Source: Spirochaetota bacterium (GTDB lineage: Bacteria > Spirochaetota > Spirochaetia > Treponematales > UBA12059). From it: a stretch of DNA of 64,000 nucleotides. Numbering within the stretch: position 1 is the stretch's first letter; the number at the start of each line of letters is the position of its first letter. Of this stretch, positions 1 to 9,891 are shown one piece after another. The notes under the pieces were generated by a model. The model ran no database searches, was not told the DNA's origin, and was given only the letters and a program-made list of their open reading frames with translations. A program made the position numbers and the translations under genes. Location: NCBI GenBank assembly GCA_029547205.1, contig JAKPPT010000138.1:22474-86473 (forward strand), read 5' to 3'.

Positions 1-1
1 C

Positions 2-1036
2 CCCATTTTTGGTACCATAGATTTTGTAGAAGGTACAATATCGGTTACCAGGGCAAACAAAGTGATAACCAATATAAATCCCGGTGATACTATCTTTATC
101 GATGATTTTATTAAAACTGGGAATGATGGAACGGTTATTATTCAGCTTGATAAAAAAACCGGTATGCGGGGCACTATTACCATTAAACCTAAAACATCAG
201 CCTACTTACGCATTAAGCAGGATGCTAACGCCCCTAAAACAATCATTGAAGTACTGGCTGGACAAATCCAATCAAAGCTTGCAAAAATTTCTGGTAATCC
301 GAGTTTTTCCATCGCTACTGACACCGCTGTCATGGGCGTTCGTGGTACGGAATTTGGTGTTGTTTCCTCACCAACGGGAGGTATCCTCGTTTATTGTACC
401 GAAGGAGCCGTCGAATGTTCGGAAGATGGCGAGAGTACAGTAATTAGTAAAGGCCAATCAGTAGAAAAAAAGTTCGGTGAACGCTTCAAAAAGGTTGCTG
501 TAGCAGTGTCTAACTATGAGACATTCGCTGCAAAATGGTGGACAGATGATATCGAAGCTTTTCGAGCCAACCCTGCTAAAGCATTAAAATTCTATAAAGA
601 TAAATACGACGAACTCTCGAAACGTTTTAACAATGCATTCGAACTACTTCAGAAAAGTCCAATACTCACTAAATGGATTAAAGAAGATGCTGAACGTGCT
701 ACAATAAATCCAAACAGTCCTGAAACTTTACGCGATAAAAAAGAAATAATCGGGCACTTATTAGAAATTCGAAAAACACTGGTTATCTTTGAACGTATTT
801 ATTACCGCATGCTGCTCCTCGAGGATTATATAAAAAATACCAGTGCAGAAAAAGCTTTGTTAGCTCCAGGATTGACTGTCGGTGATTTTATACGACGTAT
901 AACAAGTGAAGCAGCTGCTTTTGAAAAAAAAGTAGCTCTGTTCCGCTATGCTGAACTTTTATATAATCTGAGAAACGGTGGCACAGGTATGTTTGACAAT
1001 GATAATGATTTTTTTGGTTCAAGCATGGATAGCTAG
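2..1036 (+). CDS. FecR-domain protein, 5' truncated by window edge
   Basis: The reading frame is open from base 2 into the first in-frame start-like codon (GTG at 62), and the residues before it (..VEGTISVTR..) are the typical beginning of a FecR domain, so the gene starts outside the window. The visible part has a beta-rich FecR domain (first 160 or so residues, with GTEFGV and a repeated G-V/T pattern) followed by a charged helical region of about 170 residues with no membrane segment. In other families FecR domains sense signals in the periplasm or form extracytoplasmic scaffolds; here no sigma factor or TonB receptor is visible. It is followed by a terminator at 1086-1118. Function beyond a FecR-domain periplasmic protein is unknown. 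Confidence 0.8.
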   Translation, partial: PIFGTIDFVEGTISVTRANKVITNINPGDTIFIDDFIKTGNDGTVIIQLDKKTGMRGTITIKPKTSAYLRIKQDANAPKTIIEVLAGQIQSKLAKISGNPSFSIATDTAVMGVRGTEFGVVSSPTGGILVYCTEGAVECSEDGESTVISKGQSVEKKFGERFKKVAVAVSNYETFAAKWWTDDIEAFRANPAKALKFYKDKYDELSKRFNNAFELLQKSPILTKWIKEDAERATINPNSPETLRDKKEIIGHLLEIRKTLVIFERIYYRMLLLEDYIKNTSAEKALLAPGLTVGDFIRRITSEAAAFEKKVALFRYAELLYNLRNGGTGMFDNDNDFFGSSMDS

Positions 1037-1085
1037 TATCGCTTAACTGCTGTAATACAAAACTCAAACTATTTTTAATAATCTT

Positions 1086-1118
1086 AAAACAGGAGTAAAA
1101 AGCTCCTGTTTTATTTTT
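1086..1118 (+). terminator. Rho-independent terminator after FecR gene
   Basis: Ten-base inverted repeat AAAACAGGAG (1086-1095) and CTCCTGTTTT (1103-1112) around a 7-base loop, followed by a T-rich stretch. It lies 50 bases after the FecR-domain stop codon and before the dehydrogenase gene, so those two genes are probably separate units. Confidence 0.85.
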
Positions 1119-1176
1119 ATTAAAATATAATTATACTTGCTATAAACAGCATGCCATATCGCATAGAGGAGAATAT

Positions 1177-2361
1177 ATGAATCCATTTAGCTTTTACTGC
1201 CCGACAAAAGTAGTGTTTGGTCCCGGTATGATCAATGAGCTTGATAAACAACTCTCAAACTATAAGTTTAAATCTTTTCTTGTTGTAACCGGAAGCAGTG
1301 CAACTAAAAGCTCAGCTGGTTTTTTAAAACTGCTCGATATTTTAAACCGGAATGGCTATTCTTACTCGGTATTCAGTAATGTTAAACCAGATCCTACTGC
1401 TGACATGGTACGTGAAGCAGCAGCGCAAATTTTAAAAAACAAGCATGATGCTGTAATTGCATATGGCGGTGGTAGTCCTATTGATTGCGCTAAAAGTGCT
1501 GCACTTATGGCGAGTAATAATACCGATATCATGGAATATGTTTTAGTAAAACAAACTCCTCAAAAACCAGCATTGCCAGTAATTACAATTCCTACTACAG
1601 CCGGTACCGGCTCAGAGATGAGTGCAGCTGCAGTTACCACAGACCCAGTAAGTAAAAGAAAAATAGGTCTCTCTCACCCCTCTTATTTTCCCCACCTCAG
1701 TATTATTGATCCTGAATTGCATATCAGCATGCCCGCTCCTATAACAGCTGCGACTGGCCTCGATGCATTAACGCACGTTCTTGAATCATGGTTTTCACTC
1801 GGTGCTAACCCTGTTTCAGACAGTATCAATGCTGTCAATATAAATCTTATTGGAACAAATCTTCTTAAAGCCTATTGTGAACCAGACAATATACAAGCTC
1901 GTTCTGCTATGGCTTATGCGAGTTCGACAGCAGGTATGGCATTTGCAAACACAGGTCTCGGTATGGTCCATGGTTTTGCACATCCGCTTGGAGCACTGTT
2001 TGGTATTGCCCATGGTGTTGCAAATGCAATAATGCTTCCGTATGTATTTGCTGCGATGAAACATCAACTTACAGATAAATTAGCTGGCTTGAACGCCTGT
2101 TCTATTATTGCAGATAAAACCTATCAGTATGAAAGTCCTGAAAAGCTCATTGAAGGCATACTGGCACTTCGCTCTGCCTTACAAATTCCTATGAGCCTCA
2201 AAGAACTGGCTCTTTCAGAAAAAGATTTACAGGCAGTACATGCGGATGCGTGTACCTACCGAATGCGTCCCAAAAGTCCGCGCGCTTTTACCGATCAAGA
2301 ATTATACAAAGTTCTCTATGCTGCCTGGACTGGTGATCTCGATATGGCTTATGCAATTTAA
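1177..2361 (+). CDS. Iron-containing alcohol dehydrogenase family protein
   Basis: 394 residues, usual length for the family. The N-terminal nucleotide-binding half has the GGGSPIDCAKS signature (about residue 98), then the TTAGTGSE segment (about 142). The C-terminal helical half carries the metal-ligand region with HGFAHPLGALFGIAHG (about 266-281). These enzymes interconvert alcohols or diols and aldehydes or ketones with NAD(P)H, using iron or zinc. A good ribosome site (GAGGAG) precedes the ATG by about 7 bases. Nothing next to it points to a specific substrate; butanol, lactaldehyde or propanediol-type activities are all possible. It stands alone between a terminator and the tlpA promoter. 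Confidence 0.9.
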   Translation: MNPFSFYCPTKVVFGPGMINELDKQLSNYKFKSFLVVTGSSATKSSAGFLKLLDILNRNGYSYSVFSNVKPDPTADMVREAAAQILKNKHDAVIAYGGGSPIDCAKSAALMASNNTDIMEYVLVKQTPQKPALPVITIPTTAGTGSEMSAAAVTTDPVSKRKIGLSHPSYFPHLSIIDPELHISMPAPITAATGLDALTHVLESWFSLGANPVSDSINAVNINLIGTNLLKAYCEPDNIQARSAMAYASSTAGMAFANTGLGMVHGFAHPLGALFGIAHGVANAIMLPYVFAAMKHQLTDKLAGLNACSIIADKTYQYESPEKLIEGILALRSALQIPMSLKELALSEKDLQAVHADACTYRMRPKSPRAFTDQELYKVLYAAWTGDLDMAYAI

Positions 2362-2380
2362 AAGTATATTTTATACTCAC

Positions 2381-2409
2381 TTTACGCTGGGAACTATATT
2401 TAGTATAAT
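2381..2409 (+). promoter_or_regulatory. Probable sigma-70-type promoter for the TlpA/CcdA pair
   Basis: TTTACG at 2381-2386, a 17-base spacer, and TATAAT at 2404-2409, about 30 bases ahead of the start codon at 2440. The -10 is perfect and the -35 matches four of six positions. Confidence 0.55.
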
Positions 2410-2439
2410 ATAGGATATACTATATATAAGGATATGTAT

Positions 2440-3045
2440 ATGAAACGTATTAACGCTCTTGTGCTTATAATAGCAGGGACACTCCTGCTCATTACCTGTA
2501 ACAAAGCTAAACCTGCAGATGCTGCTGAGAATACCACTGCCCCCGCATTGCAGAACTCCTCTGCACAAAGTTCAGATTGGTACTTTGCAGAATTTGAACG
2601 CTTAGGCTTCTCTGTGTTTAGAAACTACACTACCTTTCCTAAAATTGCTTTTTATGACTTTGCTAATAAGCAATACACTATCGATGATTTTGCAGGAAAA
2701 ATAGTTCTCTTGAACATTTGGGCAACCTGGTGTCCACCCTGTAGAATGGAAATGCCCACAATACAAAAGCTTCATGATGCAAAACTCTCTGAAAATTTTA
2801 TCATTTTGGCTGTAAGTACTGGTGAAAATTCTTCTACGGTTAGCTCTTTTATTAAAGAAAACAACTATAGTTTTCCTGTATTTCTTGATCCTTCCACTAA
2901 CCTGGGTGCACAGCTCGCATCTCGCGGTATACCTACAACCTACATTATTGATAAGAAGGGACGAGTTCTTGCAGGTACAATTGGTTCTCGTGCATACGAC
3001 GGAAAAGAGTTTATGAAACTCATAGAACGTTTGAGCAAAGAGTAA
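2440..3045 (+). CDS. TlpA-like thioredoxin-fold lipoprotein
   Basis: About 200 residues. A lipoprotein signal peptide (KR, hydrophobic core, lipobox ending LITC) is followed by a thioredoxin-like domain with the active site WCPPC and the cis-Pro segment RGIPTTYIID. This is a membrane-anchored thiol-disulfide reductase or peroxiredoxin-like protein of the AhpC/TSA-TlpA group. Two ATGs lie six bases apart (2434, 2440); the second is chosen because it sits 7 bases after AAGGA. A CcdA membrane protein begins 4 bases after its stop and is the expected source of electrons. Confidence 0.88.
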   Translation: MKRINALVLIIAGTLLLITCNKAKPADAAENTTAPALQNSSAQSSDWYFAEFERLGFSVFRNYTTFPKIAFYDFANKQYTIDDFAGKIVLLNIWATWCPPCRMEMPTIQKLHDAKLSENFIILAVSTGENSSTVSSFIKENNYSFPVFLDPSTNLGAQLASRGIPTTYIIDKKGRVLAGTIGSRAYDGKEFMKLIERLSKE

Positions 3046-3049
3046 ACTA

Positions 3050-3991
3050 ATGAATTTATTAACTAGTATCAGTGCTTTTTTTGCTGGTCTTCTCAGCTTC
3101 CTTTCGCCGTGCATTTTGCCACTCATTCCTGCCTATATTGCACTCATTGGCGGTATTACCTGGGATGAACTGAAATCAGATTCAACTACACACCGGAAAA
3201 AACTGATACTTCGCACATTTTATTTTATTACCGGATTTAGTGTGGTATTTACAGTGTTAGGCATACTTTTTTCTGGTTCAGGAATGCTCACAACTGGTTC
3301 AACCTTTATGATTCTTAGCACTATTGCAGGAATTGTAGTAATACTGTTTGGCATTAATATTGCTTTTAACTTCATCCCATTTTTAAACTACGAAGCACGC
3401 ATTCATATAACTAAGCCCGCCTCATCTCCATTTAGCGCTCTGCTCATTGGAATGGCATTTGGAGCAGGCTGGACACCCTGCGTTGGACCAATGCTCGCTT
3501 CTATCTTACTTTTAGTTTCAAGAAATCAATCAATCGTGGTTGGAACCATTGCTCTCCTGTTATATTCTCTTGGGCTTGCTGTTCCATTTTTACTAACTGC
3601 TTTCTTTTTTGAAAAGATAAATCATCTCTTTAAGTTTTTATTAAAAAACATGAAACTCATAAAACTATTATCTGCTGTATTTTTAATTGTTCTGGGCATT
3701 CTCATGCTTTCTGGTAGTCTTCAAAAACTCACCGTTCTAGTTATGCAGTTATCATTCTCACTAAACTCATTCCTTTACACATATCCTGTTGCTTCAAAGC
3801 TTATTGACAGCGCACTGTTGCTTATTCCAGTAATCATTGTTGTAATCAAATTGCTTACTGCAAAAACAAAGCCAACAATTGCTCAATGGGTTATTCTTGG
3901 ATTTTTTTCTGTATTAGTAATACTTGAACTTATCAACGTATTCAGTTTAAGCAAACTAATTGCAACATGGCTGCGTTTTCAAGGAATATAA
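3050..3991 (+). CDS. ccdA: CcdA/DsbD-type transmembrane thiol reductase
   Basis: 313 residues, strongly hydrophobic, with about eight membrane segments. The two conserved cysteine motifs of CcdA/DsbD are present: LSPCILPLIPAY near residue 19 and GWTPCVGPML near residue 140. The family moves reducing equivalents from cytoplasmic thioredoxin across the inner membrane to extracytoplasmic partners. The TlpA-like lipoprotein immediately upstream is the obvious partner. The C-terminal 120 residues add further membrane helices beyond the minimal CcdA core. It converges with the next gene, with only 20 bases between stops and no clear terminator. Confidence 0.87.
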   Translation: MNLLTSISAFFAGLLSFLSPCILPLIPAYIALIGGITWDELKSDSTTHRKKLILRTFYFITGFSVVFTVLGILFSGSGMLTTGSTFMILSTIAGIVVILFGINIAFNFIPFLNYEARIHITKPASSPFSALLIGMAFGAGWTPCVGPMLASILLLVSRNQSIVVGTIALLLYSLGLAVPFLLTAFFFEKINHLFKFLLKNMKLIKLLSAVFLIVLGILMLSGSLQKLTVLVMQLSFSLNSFLYTYPVASKLIDSALLLIPVIIVVIKLLTAKTKPTIAQWVILGFFSVLVILELINVFSLSKLIATWLRFQGI

Positions 3992-4011
3992 TGCTGGATA
4001 GTATGCCTGGA

Positions 4012-4956
4012 TTAATGAATTCCTGCTTTAAACATATTTTTTACATATACACGCCGTAATCGTTCCAGCCATACAACAATCATAGCTAATATAATTCGTG
4101 GTATAACCAACCAAAATAATGGTACACCGATGACTAAGAATAAAAAGGTATCTTCCAACAAACTGTGCATCATCCCCGCATGGTGATTAAACAAATCTGC
4201 ATCAGTGCGGGTCATGGTACCTTCTTCTACACTCTTAATAATAATTCCTGCCCCATATGCGTACCCCACTGTGTTAACCAGTATCCAGAGGATTGAAGTT
4301 TCTTTGCTCAATCCAAACATACGCATAAGTGGAGCAAAGAGTCGCGAGAGTTTTTCGGCTATAGCAAACTCTTTGAGTATTTCCTGGAGTATCATTATGC
4401 TAAAAACAAGCAACACAATTTTCTTTATCAATTGCAGTAATGACATCGCCCACGATTGCAATGCCTGTATAAAACTCACAGATCCAGTTGCTGCTGTTTC
4501 TGTCACGGTTCGTATTGCAGAAAATTGAGGTGGCAGTACAAGGTTTAGAATAAATGCTGTGAGCAATGCCATGCCGATGCGTAAAAAAACCATTTTCAGT
4601 GCAGAAGAACCTGTTTTTTTCATTACAATAGTCTCTACAATCATGTTGTGTGCAGTTAGACACATCAGTGCTAGTATGATGATATCATGCAATGATAGAG
4701 ACAATGTTTTCATTACAGCAATTGCACTGTAGATATTTAACAAAATAGAACTGATAAACACCAGTGCTGCTTCACCAGGAAGACCAAATAGCTTCATAAA
4801 TGGTTCTAAAATAACAGCAATGACAGGTATAACCTTAAACCAGTTTAATAAAAATACAGCTAAACTAACTGGAATCATTACTTTAAAAAGAAAAAGCACC
4901 GTACTAAAACCGCTATAAATGCCCCTTTTGATCGCAGACCAAAAACGATTAGCCAC
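4012..4956 (-). CDS. Nucleoside-recognition (Gate) domain membrane protein
   Basis: About 314 residues with multiple hydrophobic helices in two similar halves, each resembling the Gate domain of nucleoside transporters and SpmA/SpmB-like proteins (for example NTVGYAYGAG in the second half). Substrate is unknown. A GTG start at 4956 is chosen over a TTG at 4977 because a strong GGGAG site lies 8 bases upstream of it. It is the last gene of a five-gene minus-strand run. Confidence 0.7.
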   Translation of the reverse strand: MANRFWSAIKRGIYSGFSTVLFLFKVMIPVSLAVFLLNWFKVIPVIAVILEPFMKLFGLPGEAALVFISSILLNIYSAIAVMKTLSLSLHDIIILALMCLTAHNMIVETIVMKKTGSSALKMVFLRIGMALLTAFILNLVLPPQFSAIRTVTETAATGSVSFIQALQSWAMSLLQLIKKIVLLVFSIMILQEILKEFAIAEKLSRLFAPLMRMFGLSKETSILWILVNTVGYAYGAGIIIKSVEEGTMTRTDADLFNHHAGMMHSLLEDTFLFLVIGVPLFWLVIPRIILAMIVVWLERLRRVYVKNMFKAGIH

Positions 4957-4982
4957 TATTGTACTCCCTTGATCCAAACTAT

Positions 4983-5906
4983 CTATGGCTCAAGGTAGTA
5001 TAGCTTTCCTTCCCGTGCCATTTCAAGATGAAGTGTTGTTTTAGCATTTATTTTTGTGGAATAAAATAGTTCAAGTTCTTGCAGTTCAGTATCCGTCCTC
5101 TGTGGATCATGGTGAAACAGAACAAGGTTTTTTACTTTAGCTTTATATGCTGCATTGATTGCATATTCATACGAACTATGCCCCCACCCGATTTTGCTTG
5201 AAACATACTCTTTTGCCGTGTACTGACTATCGTGTATGCAGATATCAGCATTATTCATAAATGCAAGTATTTTTGCATTTTCTTCTTTTGCAGTTTCTTC
5301 ACCCTCTCTTGCAATTTCCGGATCATAGTCGGGTTGAGATGGATCTGTAGGAAATACATTTCTGTAAGGCTCATGGTCATAAATGGTAACAAGTGCCTTT
5401 CCCTTATACTCAATTCGATACCCAAGACACAATACGGGATGGTTTAAGTATTTTGTAATAACAGTAATGCCATCATCCAGATCTAATTTAGTTTCCTGAA
5501 GGCTTTTATATTTTATAGAGGATGATAACTCATCATGACGTACAGGCCAGTACCGATATGAAAGCTGTGTTCCAATGACTTTTTCCAACGGTTCATCTTC
5601 AAAGCTCACGGGTCCATGAATTGTCAAAACTGTCCCTGGTATATAAATTGGAGTAAACATGGGAAATCCCATGATATGATCCCAATGAGTATGCGTTAGA
5701 AAAATATCCGCCCTAATCGGTCCATTTTTTAATTCATTTTTTACTAAAGAATCACCAAGAGGCCGTATACCTGAACCAGCATCAATAATTATGATTCGCT
5801 TATCACATCGAACTTCAAGACACGAAGTATTGCCACCAAATAGCACAGTATCCTGACCAGGGACAGGCATGGAACCTCTGTCTCCCCATATCTTCACTGA
5901 AAACAT
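4983..5906 (-). CDS. Metallo-beta-lactamase-fold hydrolase
   Basis: 307 residues. The metal-binding signature THTHWDH is clear near residue 92, with later ligands in HDSQY, GWGHSS and LFHHDP. The fold matches MBL-fold phosphodiesterase or RNase Z-like hydrolases (GNTSCLEV near the N terminus, like PhnP/YhfI-type enzymes) rather than beta-lactamases. Cytoplasmic, no signal peptide. A GGAA ribosome site precedes the ATG. It lies 3 bases after the HDOD gene and is probably cotranscribed; such pairs often serve signalling, and cyclic-nucleotide hydrolysis would be a plausible but unproven role. Confidence 0.82.
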   Translation of the reverse strand: MFSVKIWGDRGSMPVPGQDTVLFGGNTSCLEVRCDKRIIIIDAGSGIRPLGDSLVKNELKNGPIRADIFLTHTHWDHIMGFPMFTPIYIPGTVLTIHGPVSFEDEPLEKVIGTQLSYRYWPVRHDELSSSIKYKSLQETKLDLDDGITVITKYLNHPVLCLGYRIEYKGKALVTIYDHEPYRNVFPTDPSQPDYDPEIAREGEETAKEENAKILAFMNNADICIHDSQYTAKEYVSSKIGWGHSSYEYAINAAYKAKVKNLVLFHHDPQRTDTELQELELFYSTKINAKTTLHLEMAREGKLYYLEP

Positions 5907-5909
5907 GTA

Positions 5910-6779
5910 TTATTCCTTGATTTTTAAGAAGATAGAAGCCTTTTCGATTTCCGAATTAACTATATCATCGATCTGATGCAGCCACTCTTTAGGTATTGCT
6001 AATGCATTCCAATATTCTGACGGAACTTTTTCAGGATACAAGCAACCTGAAAAACCTATACCGTTTTTATTTGCATAATTATCTGCAACAATAACGGTCA
6101 TAATAATATCTTTATATTCACCTTCGTATAATTCCAAACTATGGTGATACCGAATTGTATCAGCTATTGCACCACTTAAACGCCATGCTTCGATTATGAG
6201 TCCGCCAACATCCGTGTGATCCATATCAAATGTGCGCTTTTCAGCTAGGTACAAGGGAATTTTTTCACTATCAGCTATAGCCATCGCTTTAATAAAATCA
6301 TCACTCACAATGTTATTGAGAGGAATTTTTCCAATATCGTGCAAGAGTCCTGCAGCAAAATATTCATCGAGCTGTTTGTTATCAATTTTTCTCTCTTTAG
6401 CAATCAGTTTAGCTACCACACCTGTACATAAGGAATGCCGCCAAAACCCTTCCATATTGAGTGCTTTAAAAGAGCTCTTATCAGAAAGTTTATCGAGTAC
6501 TGCGGTACTTAACGCAAGATTTTTAACAGTATTGAGCCCCAGCATGATGATTGCACGTACTAAATTAGTAATTTTATTTTGTACGCCATAATATGCAGAA
6601 TTAATGAGCTTAATTACTCTACCCATTAAGACAGGATCCAATGAGATTACTTTATCAAGGTCTACCGGACTTGTTTTTGGATTATTGCAGACTTCTATTA
6701 CTTTGGTTACACTTGTCGGTAGGCTTGGCATTTGCATAATGTAATTTTTTATTTTATTCTGGTAAAAATCACTTGCCAC
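5910..6779 (-). CDS. HDOD-domain signalling protein
   Basis: 289 residues consisting mainly of an HDOD domain (an HD-related fold that usually lacks full catalytic residues). Visible HD-like elements are LLHDIGKI (about residue 146), DHTDVGGLIIEAW and IRYHHS. HDOD proteins act in signal transduction, motility and stress control. GTG start at 6779 is supported by a strong GGGAGG site upstream and by overlap with the end of the TPR gene. Phosphodiesterase activity cannot be excluded because a HD pair is retained. Confidence 0.85.
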   Translation of the reverse strand: MASDFYQNKIKNYIMQMPSLPTSVTKVIEVCNNPKTSPVDLDKVISLDPVLMGRVIKLINSAYYGVQNKITNLVRAIIMLGLNTVKNLALSTAVLDKLSDKSSFKALNMEGFWRHSLCTGVVAKLIAKERKIDNKQLDEYFAAGLLHDIGKIPLNNIVSDDFIKAMAIADSEKIPLYLAEKRTFDMDHTDVGGLIIEAWRLSGAIADTIRYHHSLELYEGEYKDIIMTVIVADNYANKNGIGFSGCLYPEKVPSEYWNALAIPKEWLHQIDDIVNSEIEKASIFLKIKE

Positions 6780-9700
6780 TATTTTTTTCCTCCCTCATCC
6801 GATCAATCAATTTTGCTAGCCGATTAGATACTTCAACGCCCTCAATAACTGTTTTTTCTTGAGTGTTTACCTTTTTGTATATATCGATATTTTGAATGAG
6901 GGTATCTAACTTTTGAGCTACCCCGCTCTCTTGTAACACATGCCTCTTTTCTTCCGGGAGACATTCTGTTAATGATTTTAAATAAACAAAAAGGCGCTCT
7001 ACTTCATCACTGATAATACTAAAAGAAGCTTTTTGAGCTTGTCTGGTATTTTTCGGCTCTGGCACGTTTGATTCTGGCATTTTTTCTTGTGCATCACCCG
7101 CATTGGAGAACGTTGGTGAAACAGATGATTCTTCTGTAGTTGGTTCTTGCAACGTTTGCAGTTCTTGTGATTCTTCTGCTTCCTGCAAAAAATCTTCCGG
7201 CACTTCTTCGATACTAACTTCATCACTTCCGGGGATTTCTCGATCAACTGAAGGTTGTTCAAACTCATCTGGTCCAAGCTCTACCTCAAAATCAGGTTCG
7301 GTTTCAACAGGTTCCTGTTCTTCGATATACTCTGGAAAATCTTCCGATGTTTCAAGCAGCTGTTCTCCATCTGTTAATGCTTCTTTGTCTTCCAGAAGCG
7401 GTTCCTCCACATCAGGTTCGACTACATCAGGCATTTCGAGCGCTTCTTGCAGTGAGTCCGGAATTGTTTCCAAATCTTCATCAAGTTCAGATTGTAGCAA
7501 GTTATCTTCTGTGTATTCTGGAACATCCTCAATTGCTTCTGCTTCATCAAGTAAGTTACTTTCATCGAGTGGTACATCCATAAGGTCTTCTGGAATTAAT
7601 TCAAGATCTGCATCATCTTCCAGCAGTGGTTCTGGTTGCGGTTGAGATAAATCGATTGGTTCTGGTGGATAAGGTTCATGATGCAATCCCTGCTCCAAAG
7701 ATTCACTGCTAGCACCTTTTTCATTTCCACCACTGCTATCAGGCTGATACGGTTTTTCCTGAGCTGCTGTACTACCAGGAATAGGTGATTGTGCATTCAT
7801 TTGCGGTTGAGGGGCAGAAATAATAATCGGTGCCTGCTGCGGATATTGTGGATACTGTGGAAATTGCGGATACTGCGGGTACAGAGGAGGCTGTGGTTGT
7901 GCCATACTTGGTTGAGCTTGTTGCGGGAAAGGCTGCTGATTTTGATTCTCCATCCCTCGCTGATTGTATGGTTCCTGATAGGGCTGTTTAGTATCCAGTG
8001 TTTCATCTGGCTTGCGTTGATCTTTATTCATGCCTGTTTCAGAAGAATTACTTTCCGCTCCTGTACCTCTTGAACCAGCAGGATACTCTGGTTCACGCTC
8101 CATTCCATTGAGCAATTGCCCCTCAAAACTCTGTATTTCCTCTTCCTCTTCTTCTGTTTGAATAATTGGCTCATCGGTCTCAAATACTTCTTCATGCTCA
8201 TCAAGCACCAGCAGTTCATCAGATTCATCAACAGGAATATATTCCGATCGGAGCAATGCCATGAGCTCTTCATATTCTTTAGTTGCTTTTGCTGATGCAT
8301 CTTCTACCGGAGCATTGAGATGCTCTTTAAGTTTGTTGATGTTCTTTTCCCATTGCTCCTTCATACTTTCAGAAAATGATGAAACAGCGTTTTCATACAT
8401 TGACAGCGATTTGTTAAGTCGATCTATTATTTCTCTATTCTCAAGTGTATCAACCAGGCTCATAACTTTTTCTGCAGCCTGAACTGCGTCATCAATTTGT
8501 CCCAGCTTCTGATATGCAACAGAAAGTTCGTACCATGCTTCAGCAAATTTTTCATCTCTTGCTAACAGTGCTAATAATATCTTTTTAGCATCATCATATT
8601 TCCCCTGTACATTATACGCACGAGCTAAGTTGAGTAATAACTGTTTATTCAATGGAAATCTTTCTAAGCCATGTTTTATTGTTTCTTCAGCATGGCTTGC
8701 TTCATTATTTTTTATGCAAATATCTGCATACTGGATAAACCACTCAGGATTTTCTGAATCAAGATTGATTAAGTTCTTTAATACCGATTTTAACTGCTTG
8801 TAATCCTTAAGCTCTAGCAAAATAACCACATATTCCTGTAGTACCGAGACGTTCTTCCCATCTTTTTTCATTAGCTTCTTTATTTCTTCGAAAGCTTCAT
8901 CTATTTTACCTTTAAAACGAAGTGATTTTACATAAAAAAGATGTAAAGGAACGTTAGTAGGAATAAGTTCTACCAGTGCTTTTATTTCATCAAGCGCTTC
9001 AATTGGCTTACCGCTTTGCTCAAGCAAATATTCGATATTAGCAGCTGATTTTATATACGAAGGATCGACTTCCAGTGCTTTTCTGTACCAGCGTAATGAT
9101 TCATCCAGTTTGCCTAGCTTTGCATAAACTTGACCAATATTATTACGAGCTGCAGCATTTAATGGTTCTATAGTTAAAATTTGATTAAACACCTCTAATG
9201 CTTTTTTATTTTCCCCCAACTGTATATAACAAGTACCATAATGCTGCATTGCCTCAATCCAGCCCGGCCTTGCTTTGACTGCCAGTTCAAATTCCCGTAA
9301 AGCATTTTTATAATCCTCTGCTTTTTCATAAATCATTCCCAGATTTAAATGGAATGATGGATAGTTTGGATCTATCGAAAGACCTTTTTTAAATATTTGT
9401 ATTGCCTTTTGCGTATCATCCATAAGCATATATGTTGTGCCTAAATTATTGTAAGCCATAACATGGTGAGGATTCAGTTCTAGTGCTTTTGAATAAGCCA
9501 TTTCTGCTTTTTTATAATCTTTCAATGCTTTGTGTACATTACCCATGCCAAACAGCAATTCTGCATCTGTAGGTGCATATTCTATTGCTTGTTCAAATGC
9601 TGAAAATGCATCAGAAACTTTATTGAGTCTAAGATATACCGTACCAATACCTTCAAGTGCACGTACATTTTTTGAATCTAATTCTAATATTTTACTAAAT

Positions 9701-9891
9701 GTTGCAAGAGCTTCTTTGAGCTGATTATTTCTAAAATATGCTGTACCTAACAACAAACGAGGTTCAATATTTGTTGGATCCTCAACAATTAATTTGCGTA
9801 AAACTTGTTCAGCTATTTCAAAATCTCTGAACTGGATTGCATTCTGGGCTTTTTTTATTAATGTTTCATAGTTTGCCGTTTTTCTGCTCAT
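6769..9891 (-). CDS. Large TPR protein with acidic and Pro/Gln-rich linker
   Basis: 1040 residues. About 13-14 tetratricopeptide repeats fill residues 1-490 (pattern A-x3-G-x3-Y-x6-A-x4-A-L). These are followed by a helix-rich stretch, an acidic EEEEEE tract near 590, a Pro/Gln/Tyr-rich tract with repeated PQYPQ units (about 670-700), a long Asp/Glu-rich region to about 930, and a C-terminal helical domain. No signal peptide, so a cytoplasmic scaffold is likely. Start ATG overlaps the previous stop (ATGA). It is translationally coupled to both neighbours (FN3 protein upstream, HDOD downstream). Antisense open frames across the acidic region are compositional shadows. Partners are unknown. Confidence 0.85.
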   Translation of the reverse strand: MSRKTANYETLIKKAQNAIQFRDFEIAEQVLRKLIVEDPTNIEPRLLLGTAYFRNNQLKEALATFSKILELDSKNVRALEGIGTVYLRLNKVSDAFSAFEQAIEYAPTDAELLFGMGNVHKALKDYKKAEMAYSKALELNPHHVMAYNNLGTTYMLMDDTQKAIQIFKKGLSIDPNYPSFHLNLGMIYEKAEDYKNALREFELAVKARPGWIEAMQHYGTCYIQLGENKKALEVFNQILTIEPLNAAARNNIGQVYAKLGKLDESLRWYRKALEVDPSYIKSAANIEYLLEQSGKPIEALDEIKALVELIPTNVPLHLFYVKSLRFKGKIDEAFEEIKKLMKKDGKNVSVLQEYVVILLELKDYKQLKSVLKNLINLDSENPEWFIQYADICIKNNEASHAEETIKHGLERFPLNKQLLLNLARAYNVQGKYDDAKKILLALLARDEKFAEAWYELSVAYQKLGQIDDAVQAAEKVMSLVDTLENREIIDRLNKSLSMYENAVSSFSESMKEQWEKNINKLKEHLNAPVEDASAKATKEYEELMALLRSEYIPVDESDELLVLDEHEEVFETDEPIIQTEEEEEEIQSFEGQLLNGMEREPEYPAGSRGTGAESNSSETGMNKDQRKPDETLDTKQPYQEPYNQRGMENQNQQPFPQQAQPSMAQPQPPLYPQYPQFPQYPQYPQQAPIIISAPQPQMNAQSPIPGSTAAQEKPYQPDSSGGNEKGASSESLEQGLHHEPYPPEPIDLSQPQPEPLLEDDADLELIPEDLMDVPLDESNLLDEAEAIEDVPEYTEDNLLQSELDEDLETIPDSLQEALEMPDVVEPDVEEPLLEDKEALTDGEQLLETSEDFPEYIEEQEPVETEPDFEVELGPDEFEQPSVDREIPGSDEVSIEEVPEDFLQEAEESQELQTLQEPTTEESSVSPTFSNAGDAQEKMPESNVPEPKNTRQAQKASFSIISDEVERLFVYLKSLTECLPEEKRHVLQESGVAQKLDTLIQNIDIYKKVNTQEKTVIEGVEVSNRLAKLIDRMREEKNSGK

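Noticed and set aside
7103..7645. Ser-rich 180-residue frame on + strand
   Set aside because: It is antisense to the Glu/Asp-rich part of the TPR gene; the Ser bias is the complement of GAA/GAT-rich codons.
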